Assembly (NCBI RefSeq): GCF_003797825.1
Contig: NZ_RKME01000016.1
Span: forward strand, 1 to 64,000
Origin: Gordonia sp. OPL2
GTDB taxonomy: Bacteria > Actinomycetota > Actinomycetes > Mycobacteriales > Mycobacteriaceae
Length of the DNA: 64,000 bases
Direction of reading: 5' to 3'
Shown here: positions 26,326-35,429 of the stretch, in pieces
Layout of the letters: the number at the start of each line of letters is the position of its first letter
Numbering within the stretch: position 1 is the first letter of the stretch
Position numbers and translations under genes: made by a program
The notes under the pieces: model-generated
What the model saw: only the letters and a program-made list of their open reading frames with translations
Told to the model about the DNA's origin: nothing
The model's database searches: none

Positions 26326-26888
26326 CGGTCATCTCCTGGTTCGGTGAGCGCGGCCAAGGCCGTGGTGAGGTCGTCGACGTCCATCGGCGTGCCGTACAGC
26401 AGTGCATGCATGGAGACGCCGTCGGCGAACGCGGTCACGGCACGGGCCGCGCGTGCGCCGACGTGGGGCGAGAGGAGGGCGACCATGCCGTCCGACCAGC
26501 GCACCGCGAGGGGCCGCAGCTTCGGATCGACCGCGGCTGCCGAGATGAGGGCCATGTCGGCGCGGATCAGATGGTCTTGGGAGATGTAGTCGTGGAGGGC
26601 TCGGGCGAAGACGGCGGGAACCGGTCCGTGCTCGGCGAGGGTGTCGGACACCTCGGCGAGTCCGACGTCGATGTCGTGGGCGAGGTGTGCCAGCGCAGCG
26701 TCGCGCAGGTCGTCGAGGGTGGCGAAGTACTGCGTCGTCGATCCGAGCGGGACCTCCGCGCGATGTGCCACCAGCCGATGGGTGAGCCCGGCCGACCCGA
26801 CCTCGAGGATCAGGGCGGCCGCGGCCTCGACAATCGTCCGGCGACGTTCCTCCGGGTTGCGGCGACGGGGTCGCGGCGTGTCCGACAT
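26322..26888 (-). CDS. TetR-family repressor
   Basis: Predicted 188-residue regulator. The N-terminal helix-turn-helix spans residues about 10-55 (RRRTIVEAAAALILEVGSAG, then HRLVAHRAEVPLGSTTQYFA); the rest is the ligand-binding helical domain. ATG 26888 is preferred because AGGAGAGG lies six bases upstream. The MFS gene overlaps its end by 4 bases. Two abutting 14-base palindromes directly upstream of the start are the likely operators, giving autoregulation of the regulator-pump operon and induction by the pump's substrate. Confidence 0.92.
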   Translation of the reverse strand: MSDTPRPRRRNPEERRRTIVEAAAALILEVGSAGLTHRLVAHRAEVPLGSTTQYFATLDDLRDAALAHLAHDIDVGLAEVSDTLAEHGPVPAVFARALHDYISQDHLIRADMALISAAAVDPKLRPLAVRWSDGMVALLSPHVGARAARAVTAFADGVSMHALLYGTPMDVDDLTTALAALTEPGDDR

Positions 26889-26901
26889 GCTCATCCTCTC
26901 C

Positions 26902-26929
26902 TGTACATATGTACATGTACAAATGTACA
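26902..26929. promoter_or_regulatory. Twin TetR operator
   Basis: Two abutting 14-mers: TGTACATATGTACA (26902-26915, perfect palindrome) and TGTACAAATGTACA (26916-26929, near-perfect). They begin 14 bases upstream of the TetR start. The core GTACATATGTAC also occurs at 35359-35370 before another MFS gene. Confidence 0.75.
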
Positions 26930-27181
26930 TCAAGGCGGCGCGATGTCGAGAAATCGGTCGCGATCAACGAAAGTCGCTCGCCCACAACAGTTGTTGCAAT
27001 CGTCTGGGACGGTTGACCCGGTACCGTCGGCGATGTCAGAGTCGAATGCGGCGCTGTGAGAGCGACAACAGCGTTGCCATCCCCGCGGTCGTTATCCTCG
27101 GCGAGGATCTCGGCCCTTGAGGTCGAGGTCAGGACGCGTGAACACACAGTCGGTACGAGAAGATCAGGGATTCGGGGATTC

Positions 27182-28411
27182 ATGAGATTCGGTTTCGCCA
27201 TGCATGGGAGTCGTGGAGACGTCCAGCCCGGTGTCGCGGTCGCGCAGGCGCTCGCCGACCGCGGGCACGAGGTCACGGTCGCGGCACCCGAGGACATCGT
27301 GCCGGCAGTCGCACGAACCGGGTTGTCGGCGCGGGTGTTGTGCCCGGACAATTCGGAGTTGCTGCGCAGTCCGCTGGTGAAGCAACGCCTCAAGAGCAAG
27401 AACCCGTCGGTGCGGCTCAAGGCCCTCTCGGAGATCTCCGCATTCGGCGCGGACACCTCCGAGCAGGTGATGGGTGAGCTCGCGCAGGATGCCGATGTCC
27501 TCGTGACCGGACTGCTCGCGCAAGAACGTGCGGCCACGGTCGCCGAGGGCAACGACACTGCCTTCGTGCCGCTGCACTACTGCCCGATCCGGTCGAACGA
27601 GACGGTCGATGTCTTCGGGGCGCCGCGCTGGGCCCGCCGGGCGCTGTGGGCCATCGGCGACCACGTGAACTGGTGGACCGTCCGCGGCCGCGACAGCGAC
27701 CTGCGCAGACGTCTCGGCCTGGCACCTGCCGGACAGCCATTGCCGCAACGACTTCACGCCGCGGGCACGCCGGAGGTCCAGGCCTACGACCCGGCACTGT
27801 TCCCGGGGCTGCCGAACGAGTGGGGACCCACCCGACCGTTCACCGGGGCGTTGCTGCCCGACGCGGGCACCCGTCGTCGTTTCAACGGCGACGACGGCCG
27901 GGCGACCGAGGCGGCGATCGTCTGGGCCGATGCGGGGCGCCCGCCGGTGTACGTCGGATTCGGCAGCATGCCTGTCGAGGCCGGCCGGATCGACGGGATC
28001 GTCGGTTCGCTGATCGGCTTCGGGCTGCGCGTCATCGCCCATACCTCGCAGGAGATCACCGCGCGCGACGACGTCCTGCACGTCGCCGACGCCCTCGACC
28101 ATGAACAGCTCCTGCCGCACTGCCGTGGCGCAGTGCACCACGGCGGTGCCGGCACCACGGCGGCCGTCGCCCGCGCCGGGATCCCCGCCGTCGTCGGCTG
28201 GATCAGTGCCGACCAACCGATGTGGACGGCGGCGCTGCGGCAACTCGGCGTCGGCGATGGCCGCCGGCTGCGGCTGCTGGGTGCCAACGACCTGGCGATC
28301 CTGCTCGACGACGACGTGGCGGACGCCGCGGCCGCACTCGCCACCACCCTGACCCCGCCGGACGTCGCAGTCGCACGCGCGTGCGACGTGCTGGAGGCGG
28401 CGGCGAGCTGA
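27182..28411 (+). CDS. GT1-family glycosyltransferase (UGT/vancomycin type)
   Basis: Predicted 409-residue GT-B fold enzyme transferring a sugar from a nucleotide sugar to a lipid or small-molecule acceptor. The N-terminal acceptor domain starts RFGFAMHGSRGDVQPGVAVA, typical of family 28/1 members; the donor site is in QLLPHCRGAVHHGGAGTTAA with the HHGGAGTT signature and IPAVVGWISADQPMWTAAL. Mycobacterial relatives glycosylate glycopeptidolipids or other cell-surface lipids. Start ATG 27182 fits the family; the frame is open further upstream without homology-like sequence. It is a single gene upstream of the kinase gene. Confidence 0.9.
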   Translation: MRFGFAMHGSRGDVQPGVAVAQALADRGHEVTVAAPEDIVPAVARTGLSARVLCPDNSELLRSPLVKQRLKSKNPSVRLKALSEISAFGADTSEQVMGELAQDADVLVTGLLAQERAATVAEGNDTAFVPLHYCPIRSNETVDVFGAPRWARRALWAIGDHVNWWTVRGRDSDLRRRLGLAPAGQPLPQRLHAAGTPEVQAYDPALFPGLPNEWGPTRPFTGALLPDAGTRRRFNGDDGRATEAAIVWADAGRPPVYVGFGSMPVEAGRIDGIVGSLIGFGLRVIAHTSQEITARDDVLHVADALDHEQLLPHCRGAVHHGGAGTTAAVARAGIPAVVGWISADQPMWTAALRQLGVGDGRRLRLLGANDLAILLDDDVADAAAALATTLTPPDVAVARACDVLEAAAS

Positions 28412-28491
28412 CCGTCGGCCGACTGCGCAGTGATCGGCGCGGGGTTTCTGCGGCCCGTGTCGATCGACCTCGGCCGATCGCGACGCGGGGC

Positions 28492-28526
28492 TAGGCTGGA
28501 CTGTGTGGTGAGACCTGCATCACACA
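28492..28526 (+). promoter_or_regulatory. Promoter and inverted repeat before the PknK-like gene
   Basis: TAGGCT (28492-28497) is a plausible -10. TGTGTGGTG (28502-28510) and CATCACACA (28518-28526) form an inverted repeat matching at 8 of 9 positions around the expected transcription start, where a repressor could bind. Confidence 0.45.
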
Positions 28527-28565
28527 ACCGATCGAGGGCACACCGTGCGATCGAGGTGACAGGAG

Positions 28566-31500
28566 ATGGGCGAGCACGATCCGCAGACGACCCAGCGTGA
28601 TGTCGCGCCCGACATCGCCGCAGAACTCGTGGCCGCGGGATTCGCCGATCCGGAACTGATCGGGCACGGCGGATTCGGCGCCGTCTACCGCTGTACCCAG
28701 CCCGGACTCGATAGGGCCGTGGCCGTCAAGGTCCTCACCGATCACCTGGATGAGGAGAACCTCGAGCGGTTCGTCCGGGAACAGCGTGCGATGGGCAGGT
28801 TGTCCGGCCATCCCCACATCGTGAACATCCTCGAGGTCGGTGCGACACCGGGTGGCCATCCGTTCATCGTCATGCAGTATCACCCGCACGACTCGCTGGA
28901 CGCGCGCATCCGCAAGCACGGACCACTGGCTTGGCAGGACGTGGTCCGGCTGGGGGTGAAGGTGTCCGGTGCACTCGAGACGGCACACCGATCCGGCACG
29001 TTGCATCGCGATGTGAAGCCGGGGAACATCCTGCTCACCGAGTACGGTGAACCGCAGCTGACCGACTTCGGGATAGCCCGGATCTCGGGCGGATTCGAGA
29101 CCGACGCCGATCTGGTCACCGGGTCACCGGCGTTCACCGCACCCGAGTTGTTGACCGGTTCGGTCCCGTCCGTCGCCTCCGACATCTACGGGCTCGGGGC
29201 GACCCTGTTCTGTGCGCTGACCGGGCACGCCGCTTTTGAACGACGCAGTGGAGAGCAAGTCGTGGCGCACTTCCTCCGGGTCGCGGCCGAGCCGGTGCCG
29301 GATCTCGGTGAGGCCGGTATCCCCGCACCGTTGTCGCACGCGGTGGAATGGGCGATGTCGCGTGAGCCCGGCGATCGCCCGACGACAGTGGCCGACTACG
29401 GGGAGGCGCTGCGCGACGTCCAGCGCCGGCTCGGTGTCGCCGTCGACGAGATGGCGCTGCCGCTCGCCGGGTCCGACGACCCGGTCGCGACCGTCACCGA
29501 GCGGCGCGTCCGATCCGGCGTCACCACCGCCCCGCCGACGCCGTCGACCAAGTTCCGTCCGCCGCTGCGCCCGAAGTCGCAGGTGCCGCGTTCGCGCCTG
29601 ATGGACACGTTGCGTGCGGGCGAAGGACGGCGTCTCGTCCTCATCCACGCGCCCGCCGGATACGGGAAGACGACCGTCGCCACGCAGTGGGGCGAGGAAC
29701 TGGTGCGCGACGGTGTGATCGTCGGATGGCTGACCGTCGACGCCGACGACAACGACCTCGCGAGATTCCTCGCCAACCTCGTCGAGGCGGTCCGACGGGT
29801 CGATCCCGTGGTCGTCGGCGACCTCGCCGACATGCTCGAGGAGCACGGCGCACGTGCGGATCAGTATGTGCTGACGACATTGATCAACGAGATCCACTCG
29901 CGGCACCAACGGGTGGCGCTGATCGTCGACGACTGGCACCGCGTCACCGACCCGGCGTCTCTCGCCGCGATGGACTTCCTGTTGGAACGCGGATGTCACC
30001 ACCTGCAGATCATCGTCACCAGCCGCGCACGGTCCGGTCTGCCGGTCAGCCGGATGCGGGTGCGCGACGAGCTCGTCGAGATCGACATCGCCGGACTGTG
30101 TTTCGACGAGACCGAGGCACGGTCGTTCCTCGTCGACATCTCGGGTGTGGATCTCGATCGCGCCGAGGTGAACGAACTGTGGAACTCGACCGATGGATGG
30201 GTGGCCGCGCTGCAACTGGCCTGCCTCTCGTTGCGAGGATCGGACTCGCCGGCGGAACTGATCAGCCACATCTCCGGCCGACATCACGCGATCGGGGACT
30301 TCCTCGCGGAGAACGTGCTGTCCACGTTGGACTCCGATCTGCTGAACTTCCTGCTGGCCGTCGCACTGCCCGAACGGATCTGCGCCGGACTCGCCACAGC
30401 GCTCAGCGGTGAAGTACGCAGTCAGGCCATTCTGGAGGACATCGAGGAGCGAGACCTGTTCCTGCGCAGAGTAGATCAGGAAGGCGAGTGGTTCCGGTTC
30501 CATCCGCTGTTCCTGGACTTCCTCCGTCGACGGCTCGAACGCGATCAGCCGGAGTGGATCGTGTCCTCGCACCGCACGGCGTCGGAATGGTTCTCCGCCC
30601 GCGGCCTGCTCGACGAGGCGGTCGATCACGCCCTGGCCGCCGACGACACCGAGCGCGCGGTCGGCCTTGTCGAGGGCGGTGGCGGTCGGTTGATCGAGAA
30701 CTCGCAGATGACGACGCTGCTCGGTCTCGTCGACAAGCTTCCGCCGGTGGCCGTCGTCACCAGTCCCCGGCTGCAACTGCTGATCGCCTGGGCGAATCTC
30801 CTTCTGCATCAGACCGATCGCGCGCACGCCGCGCTGGAGCGCGTCGACGTCGCCATCGACGACGGTCATCGGCTGTCGGAGTCGGAGGTCGCCGACATCC
30901 GGGTCGAGGCCGACGTCGCGGAGGCATGTACCCGGGCCACCGCGGACCGTCATCAACGCCTCGACGAACTCGTCGACGAATGTCTCTCCCGTCCAGATAC
31001 ATTGGCGCCTTTCGTGGTGTCGGCCGCGGCCAACGTCGCGACGATCAGCTCCACCTTCCGGTTCGACTTCGACAACGCGCACCGGTGGCAGGAGTGGGCG
31101 GCCCGCTATCACCAGCAGAACACCGGCCCGTACGGAGTCATGTACGGGCACGCCCTCGACGGCCTGGCCTCCTTCGAGCAGCTCGATCTCGACCGGGCCG
31201 AGGACTGCTTCCGCAATGCCCTGCGGGTCTCGGTGGGTGCTCGATCCGCCACCCGTTCGCAGGGTGCGCGCCTGGCCTGCGCCGTACTGGCCGAGGTGCT
31301 GTACGAGCGCGGTCAGCTCGAGGAGGCCACCACCCTGCTGGACGAGAGCTTCAAACTCGGTGCCGAGGAGGGGGTGATCGACATGATCAAGGCGCGCTAC
31401 CTGATCGGAGCGCGACTGGCGCTGGCACGCGGGGACGTCGACATCGCAGCGGGGCTTCTCGACGACGGGATCGACGTCGCCGAGAGACTGCGTGCGCAGC

Positions 31501-32015
31501 GACTGCGTGCGTTCATCGAGACCGAGCAGGTCATCCAGGGGCTGCCCACGCGCAGGACCGTCGAGGCGAGGGTGCGTTTCGACGGACGATCCGCCGTCGG
31601 TACGGGGATCGCGGCCATCACCGCGCAGCTCGACGAGGAGACGGCGATGCGGTTACTCGCCCGCAGCGGCGCCGACTCCGGTTCGGACGAGCGGGATCTC
31701 GCGTGCCGGTGGGCGCGCGAGTGGGTCGAGCGACTCGAGGGGACCGGACGCGAGCGTGCCCGATTGCGCGCGGAGCGCGCACTGGCGGTGTGTCTGTCCG
31801 CCGCCGGGCACCGGACTGAGGCGCTGCGTCATGCCGGCAACGTCCTCGTCGTCTGTGCGCGGGTCGGCATGGTCCGCTACCCGACGGACGGGGGTGCCGT
31901 GTTCCGTTCACTGGTCACCGACATCCGGTCGGGAAGGTCAGGTGCGAACCCGGACTCGTCGCTGTTCGGCGTGCCCACCGACTTCCTCGATCGCGTCGTG
32001 CGGTCGCCGCGCTGA
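28566..32015 (+). CDS. PknK-like Ser/Thr kinase with STAND ATPase domain
   Basis: Predicted 1149-residue cytoplasmic regulator. Residues 30-290 are a Hanks-type kinase: glycine loop GHGGFGAVYR, Lys in VAVKVL, catalytic LHRDVKPGNILL, metal-binding LTDFGIARI and FTAPELL. Residues about 320-660 form a MalT/AAA-like STAND NTPase starting TKFRPPLRP with Walker A HAPAGYGKTT and Walker B VALIVDDWH. The remainder is a TPR-like helical array. No clear LuxR helix-turn-helix is seen at the C-terminus. Length and order match PknK of mycobacteria, a kinase that modulates stress and growth-phase responses. GAGGTGA six bases before ATG 28566 supports the start. The next gene is ectoine hydroxylase. Confidence 0.9.
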   Translation: MGEHDPQTTQRDVAPDIAAELVAAGFADPELIGHGGFGAVYRCTQPGLDRAVAVKVLTDHLDEENLERFVREQRAMGRLSGHPHIVNILEVGATPGGHPFIVMQYHPHDSLDARIRKHGPLAWQDVVRLGVKVSGALETAHRSGTLHRDVKPGNILLTEYGEPQLTDFGIARISGGFETDADLVTGSPAFTAPELLTGSVPSVASDIYGLGATLFCALTGHAAFERRSGEQVVAHFLRVAAEPVPDLGEAGIPAPLSHAVEWAMSREPGDRPTTVADYGEALRDVQRRLGVAVDEMALPLAGSDDPVATVTERRVRSGVTTAPPTPSTKFRPPLRPKSQVPRSRLMDTLRAGEGRRLVLIHAPAGYGKTTVATQWGEELVRDGVIVGWLTVDADDNDLARFLANLVEAVRRVDPVVVGDLADMLEEHGARADQYVLTTLINEIHSRHQRVALIVDDWHRVTDPASLAAMDFLLERGCHHLQIIVTSRARSGLPVSRMRVRDELVEIDIAGLCFDETEARSFLVDISGVDLDRAEVNELWNSTDGWVAALQLACLSLRGSDSPAELISHISGRHHAIGDFLAENVLSTLDSDLLNFLLAVALPERICAGLATALSGEVRSQAILEDIEERDLFLRRVDQEGEWFRFHPLFLDFLRRRLERDQPEWIVSSHRTASEWFSARGLLDEAVDHALAADDTERAVGLVEGGGGRLIENSQMTTLLGLVDKLPPVAVVTSPRLQLLIAWANLLLHQTDRAHAALERVDVAIDDGHRLSESEVADIRVEADVAEACTRATADRHQRLDELVDECLSRPDTLAPFVVSAAANVATISSTFRFDFDNAHRWQEWAARYHQQNTGPYGVMYGHALDGLASFEQLDLDRAEDCFRNALRVSVGARSATRSQGARLACAVLAEVLYERGQLEEATTLLDESFKLGAEEGVIDMIKARYLIGARLALARGDVDIAAGLLDDGIDVAERLRAQRLRAFIETEQVIQGLPTRRTVEARVRFDGRSAVGTGIAAITAQLDEETAMRLLARSGADSGSDERDLACRWAREWVERLEGTGRERARLRAERALAVCLSAAGHRTEALRHAGNVLVVCARVGMVRYPTDGGAVFRSLVTDIRSGRSGANPDSSLFGVPTDFLDRVVRSPR

Positions 32016-32245
32016 CGACGTCCCTGTCCGTCGGGCGCTCACACCTGCGGGTTTGCCCCGTGATGCCATGGATGACAACCTCAGATGGGCGCCCCCGGCG
32101 GGGCGCACGACAATTCCACAGCGCACCGGCACGAGTGTCCTGCGCCGAGAGATCCCTTGCGGTTTTCGGTGTTTGATCGATTTCCGCCTGGGAACTCCCG
32201 ACGCACGACATCGGATGCCCATGAGGGAAAGGATCAACGCAGATC
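32016..32245. other. Gap between kinase and ectoine hydroxylase genes
   Basis: About 230 bases without a gene. TTGATCGATTTCC and AAAGGATC (a weak ribosome binding site about 12 bases from GTG 32246) are the only features seen. Confidence 0.35.
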
Positions 32246-33133
32246 GTGGTAACTCAAACAGCAACCCGTTCCGTCGACGTGTACCGCACGCGGCTCGCCG
32301 AGCACAGCCAGATCGAGCCGCGCCCGCATCCCGTCGTCTGGGGCAGCATGAACAACCCGGGACCACTGTCGAGCCCGGAACTCCGTCGCTACGACGAACG
32401 GGGGTATCACACAACGACATCCGTGCTCGACGACCGTGACATCACACGGTGTCTCGACGACGTGAACGCGATCACGGATCGTCTCGGGGAGGACGATCGG
32501 GTGATCCGCGAATCGACCAGCGGAGATGTCCGGTCGTTGTTCGCCGTTCATCACCTCAGCGACGTGGTCGCTGAGATCTGTTCTCGCGAAGACGTTGTCG
32601 GCGTGGCCCGACAGATCCTCGACGACGATGTGTACATCCACCAGAGCCGCGTCAACCTGAAGCCGGGCTTCGCCGGTGGGCCGTTCTACTGGCACTCCGA
32701 TTTCGAGACCTGGCACGCGGAGGACGGTATGCCGTCGCCGCGTGCGCTCAGTGTGTCGATCGCGTTGACGCCCAACCATTCCTACAATGGTTCGCTGATG
32801 ATCGTCCCCGGGTCACACAAACGATTCGTCAGCTGCGTCGGCGAGACCCCGGACGGCTATCACGAGGAGTCGTTGGTGTCCTATCGGCCGCCGTTCGGCA
32901 CCCCCGAGGAGAGTGACGTCACCGAGCTCGCCGATGACCTCGGCATCGACACCATCACCGGTCCGGCCGGTTCCGCGCTGTACTTCGACTCGAATTGCTT
33001 GCACGCGTCGTCGGGCAACATCACCCCGTATCCGCGCAGCAACCTGTTCGTGGTGTTCAACGCGAAGTCCAACGCGTTGCATGATCCGTTCGGCGCCGCG
33101 TACCCACGGCCGGAGCATCTCGCCCACCGCTGA
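32246..33133 (+). CDS. Ectoine hydroxylase (ectoine dioxygenase)
   Basis: Predicted 295-residue Fe(II)/2-oxoglutarate dioxygenase converting ectoine to 5-hydroxyectoine, a compatible solute. The ectoine-hydroxylase signature FYWHSDFETWHAEDGMPSPR (residues about 149-168) supplies the iron ligands His and Asp; the second His and 2-oxoglutarate-binding Arg are in FDSNCLHASSGNITPYPRSN. Length fits EctD. Start GTG 32246. ectA, ectB and ectC, which usually precede it, are absent from this window, so ectoine must come from elsewhere in the genome or the medium. A terminator hairpin follows at 33152. Confidence 0.92.
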   Translation: MVTQTATRSVDVYRTRLAEHSQIEPRPHPVVWGSMNNPGPLSSPELRRYDERGYHTTTSVLDDRDITRCLDDVNAITDRLGEDDRVIRESTSGDVRSLFAVHHLSDVVAEICSREDVVGVARQILDDDVYIHQSRVNLKPGFAGGPFYWHSDFETWHAEDGMPSPRALSVSIALTPNHSYNGSLMIVPGSHKRFVSCVGETPDGYHEESLVSYRPPFGTPEESDVTELADDLGIDTITGPAGSALYFDSNCLHASSGNITPYPRSNLFVVFNAKSNALHDPFGAAYPRPEHLAHR

Positions 33134-33151
33134 CGCGGTGACCTGCTGACA

Positions 33152-33180
33152 TCCGGGGGACGGCGCAACCGTCCCCCGGA
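33152..33180 (+). terminator. Terminator hairpin after ectoine hydroxylase gene
   Basis: TCCGGGGGACGG (33152-33163) pairs perfectly with CCGTCCCCCGGA (33169-33180) around the loop CGCAA, 18 bases after the stop codon. Confidence 0.75.
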
Positions 33181-33220
33181 AGGGGCTGTACAGGAGGTGC
33201 GGCCACCCTAAACTGGGTCA

Positions 33221-33721
33221 ATGGTGGATACGTCGGCATCCGCCGGCGGCGGTGACGGATCGGGACGCATGGCCCGTCGAGAGGACGAGAGCGGCGATGG
33301 TGCGATCGGTGCGACGGCCGATGCGCTCTACGCCTTGATGTCGGACTTCGTCCGGCAGATCCCTCGCGACATCAGCATGACCGCGGTGTCCACCCTCGCG
33401 ATGCTGCGCAGTCGCGGCCCACAGCGGGTGACCACGCTCGCCGGTGCGCAGGGTGTCGCCCAACCGACGATGACGGCGATGATCTCCACGCTGGAGAGAG
33501 CTGGATTGGTGGTACGACGGCACGACCCCGACGACCGTCGTGCCACCCTCGTCGAATTGACCGACGCCGGCGAGGCATACGTGGTCGATCGCAAACGCCG
33601 GAACATCGCGCGGATCGCCGATTACCTCACCGGTCTACCCGAGGAGCACATGTCGGCACTGGTGGCGGCGCTGCCCGCGCTGCACCGGCTGGATGCGCTT
33701 GCCCGACATCGCGTCTCGTGA
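33221..33721 (+). CDS. MarR-family regulator
   Basis: Predicted 166-residue winged-helix repressor. After a low-complexity Gly/Asp/Ser N-terminus (residues 1-27) the MarR core follows: ISMTAVSTLAMLRSRGPQRV, recognition region AQPTMTAMISTLERAGLVVR and wing HDPDDRRATLVELTDAG. TAAACT stands six bases before ATG 33221, so the transcript may be leaderless. It follows the ectoine hydroxylase gene on the same strand but behind a terminator, so it has its own promoter. MarR-type EctR controls ectoine genes in other bacteria; a link here is only suggested by position. Confidence 0.88.
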   Translation: MVDTSASAGGGDGSGRMARREDESGDGAIGATADALYALMSDFVRQIPRDISMTAVSTLAMLRSRGPQRVTTLAGAQGVAQPTMTAMISTLERAGLVVRRHDPDDRRATLVELTDAGEAYVVDRKRRNIARIADYLTGLPEEHMSALVAALPALHRLDALARHRVS

Positions 33722-33723
33722 GT

Positions 33724-33822
33724 GGTCTCGATACGCTCGCTCGTTCCTCGCGCGCTACTCGACCAGCGGATGCGTAGCTGCTCGTTCCTCGCGGGCTACT
33801 CGACCAGCGGCGGGTTCGGCGG
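33724..33822. repeat. Dispersed intergenic repeat (GTCTCGATACG...CTACTCGACCAGC type)
   Basis: Two partly repeated units: CTCGTTCCTCGCGCGCTAC and CTCGTTCCTCGCGGGCTAC, each followed by TCGACCAGCGG, preceded by GGTCTCGATACG. In reverse it reads CGCTGGTCGAGTAGC ... CGTATCGAGACC, the same design as the repeat ending at 46890. It lies between the convergent MarR and MFS genes. Confidence 0.7.
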
Positions 33823-33832
33823 GTCCGTGGGA

Positions 33833-35329
33833 TCAGGCCTGTGCCGCCGGGGTCAGGTCGGTGGCGTCGGACTCGGCCTTGGCCGCGGCACGTTTGCGGG
33901 CGGCCGGGATCGACAGGGTGATCGCCACGCCGATGAACGCGGCGATCGCGCCGATGAGGAAGCACCACTGGAACGCCGAGTGGCTGGGCACCTCGACGGA
34001 TCCGTAGCTCACTGTCGAACTGGTGAGCACCAGGGCCATCACCGCCGAGGCGCTCGTGGTGCCGATCGACCGCATGAGGCCGTTGAGGCCCACGGCAGCA
34101 CCGGCTTCCTGCATCGGCACCGAACTCATGATCAGCGTCGGCATCGCGGCGTATCCGATGCCCACACCGGCCGAGCAGATCACCGAGGCGACCGCGAGTT
34201 GCCACGGCGCGTTCATCAGCAGGAACGCGCCGAAGTAGCCGAGGCCGAGAACCGCAGCGCCGATGGCCATCGTGAACTTGGCGCCGATCTTGTTGATCAG
34301 CGTGCCGGACACGGGTGCGAACACCAGCATCATCAGACCGCCCGGCGCCATCCACAGACCCGCGGCCAGCAGCGTCTGGCCGAGCCCGCCCATCGCCTTG
34401 GGGATCTCGAGCAGCTGGGGCATCACGACGGCCTGCGCCATCATGCCGAAACCGATCGCGATGGCGGCGACGTTGGTCAGCAGCACCGAGGGCCGGGCGG
34501 TGGTCCGCAGATCGACCAGCGGATCCGAGTGCCGGAGTTCGAAGACGCCCCACAGCAGCAGGATCGCGAGACCGCCGACGAGCAGTCCGAGCGTCGTGCC
34601 CGATCCCCATCCCCAATCGTTGCCCTTGGAGACGGCGATCAGCATGCCGGACAGGCCCAGGGCGAGGCCGACGGCGCCGACGATGTCGAAACGTCCGCCG
34701 TTGCTGTCGTCGACGTGGGGAACGAGGAAGGCGACGAGGAGCGTCACCACGACCGCGAGACCGGCGGCCACCCAGAACAGTGCGCGCCAATCGAAGGACT
34801 GGGCGACCCACGCCGACAGCGGCAAGCCGATGGCGCCGCCGACGCCGAGCGTCGCACTCATCGCGGCGACAGCCATCGAGGTCAGCTTCGGCGGGGTGAC
34901 CTCGCGCATCAGGCTGATGCCGACGGGGATGAAGCCCATCGCCAGACCCTGCACCGCACGGCCGATGATCATCGGGATCAGCGAGCCGCCGAGTGCGCAG
35001 ATCAGCGATCCGACGACGAGCAGCGCGGCGCTGCCCAGCATGATCCGCTGCTTGCCGAACATGTCGCCGAGTCGCCCGGCGATCGGCATGGCCACCGCAG
35101 CGGCCAGGAGCGTCGCGGTGATGACCCACGATGCGTTGGAGATCGAGGTGTTCAGCAGACGTGGGAGCTCGGGCTGGATCGGGATGACCAGGGTCTGCAT
35201 GAGCGACGCCACGAGGCCGCCGAAACAGAGGACGGCGACGACGGCAACCGCGGCTCCGCTGTGCTCACCGTCGGTCAGTTCCTCGGCGACGGGCGTGTGG
35301 ACCCGGTCGTCGGGCTGGTGGCTGCTCAT
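33833..35329 (-). CDS. MFS transporter, 14-TMS efflux type
   Basis: Predicted 498-residue exporter with about 14 membrane segments. IPIQPELPRLLNTSISNASW at helix 1, PIAGRLGDMFGKQRIML as motif A and long central helices around GWGSGTTLGLLVGGLAILLL fit DHA2-like pumps, though the WRxxFxxNxP hallmark is replaced by DWRALFWVAAG. Start ATG 35329 is chosen; GAGAGGATG lies shortly upstream. The promoter contains the palindrome at 35351-35378 and faces a MarR-type regulator gene, its probable repressor. Substrate unknown. Confidence 0.9.
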   Translation of the reverse strand: MSSHQPDDRVHTPVAEELTDGEHSGAAVAVVAVLCFGGLVASLMQTLVIPIQPELPRLLNTSISNASWVITATLLAAAVAMPIAGRLGDMFGKQRIMLGSAALLVVGSLICALGGSLIPMIIGRAVQGLAMGFIPVGISLMREVTPPKLTSMAVAAMSATLGVGGAIGLPLSAWVAQSFDWRALFWVAAGLAVVVTLLVAFLVPHVDDSNGGRFDIVGAVGLALGLSGMLIAVSKGNDWGWGSGTTLGLLVGGLAILLLWGVFELRHSDPLVDLRTTARPSVLLTNVAAIAIGFGMMAQAVVMPQLLEIPKAMGGLGQTLLAAGLWMAPGGLMMLVFAPVSGTLINKIGAKFTMAIGAAVLGLGYFGAFLLMNAPWQLAVASVICSAGVGIGYAAMPTLIMSSVPMQEAGAAVGLNGLMRSIGTTSASAVMALVLTSSTVSYGSVEVPSHSAFQWCFLIGAIAAFIGVAITLSIPAARKRAAAKAESDATDLTPAAQA

Positions 35330-35350
35330 GTGGCATCCTCTCGTTGTCGA

Positions 35351-35378
35351 TGTGTAGCGTACATATGTACGATGCACA
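35351..35378. promoter_or_regulatory. Operator between MFS and MarR-type genes
   Basis: CGTACATATGTACG (35358-35371) is a perfect palindrome and is flanked by TGTG (35351) and CACA (35375), extending the symmetry to 28 bases with mismatches. It lies 22 bases upstream of the MFS start and 59 before the regulator start. Confidence 0.7.
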
Positions 35379-35429
35379 TTCCAAACTTTGAGTAGATTGT
35401 CCGATATTCGGCAAGGGAGGACGTTGGGG

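Noticed and set aside
28502..28526. Classical Crp site before the PknK-like gene
   Set aside because: The half-sites are separated by 7-8 bases instead of 6, so I list it only as an inverted repeat.
29124..31151. Minus-strand open frame of 675 codons
   Set aside because: It is exactly antisense to the PknK-like gene; its composition is that of a codon-shadow frame and it shows no domain.
33221..33721. Assignment of the MarR gene as ectR
   Set aside because: Only its position after the ectoine hydroxylase gene suggests this; a strong terminator separates them and no EctR-specific feature is visible.
33724..33822. Insertion sequence or transposon end
   Set aside because: The repeat has no transposase, no terminal inverted repeats with target duplication, and occurs as a short intergenic repeat elsewhere in the window.
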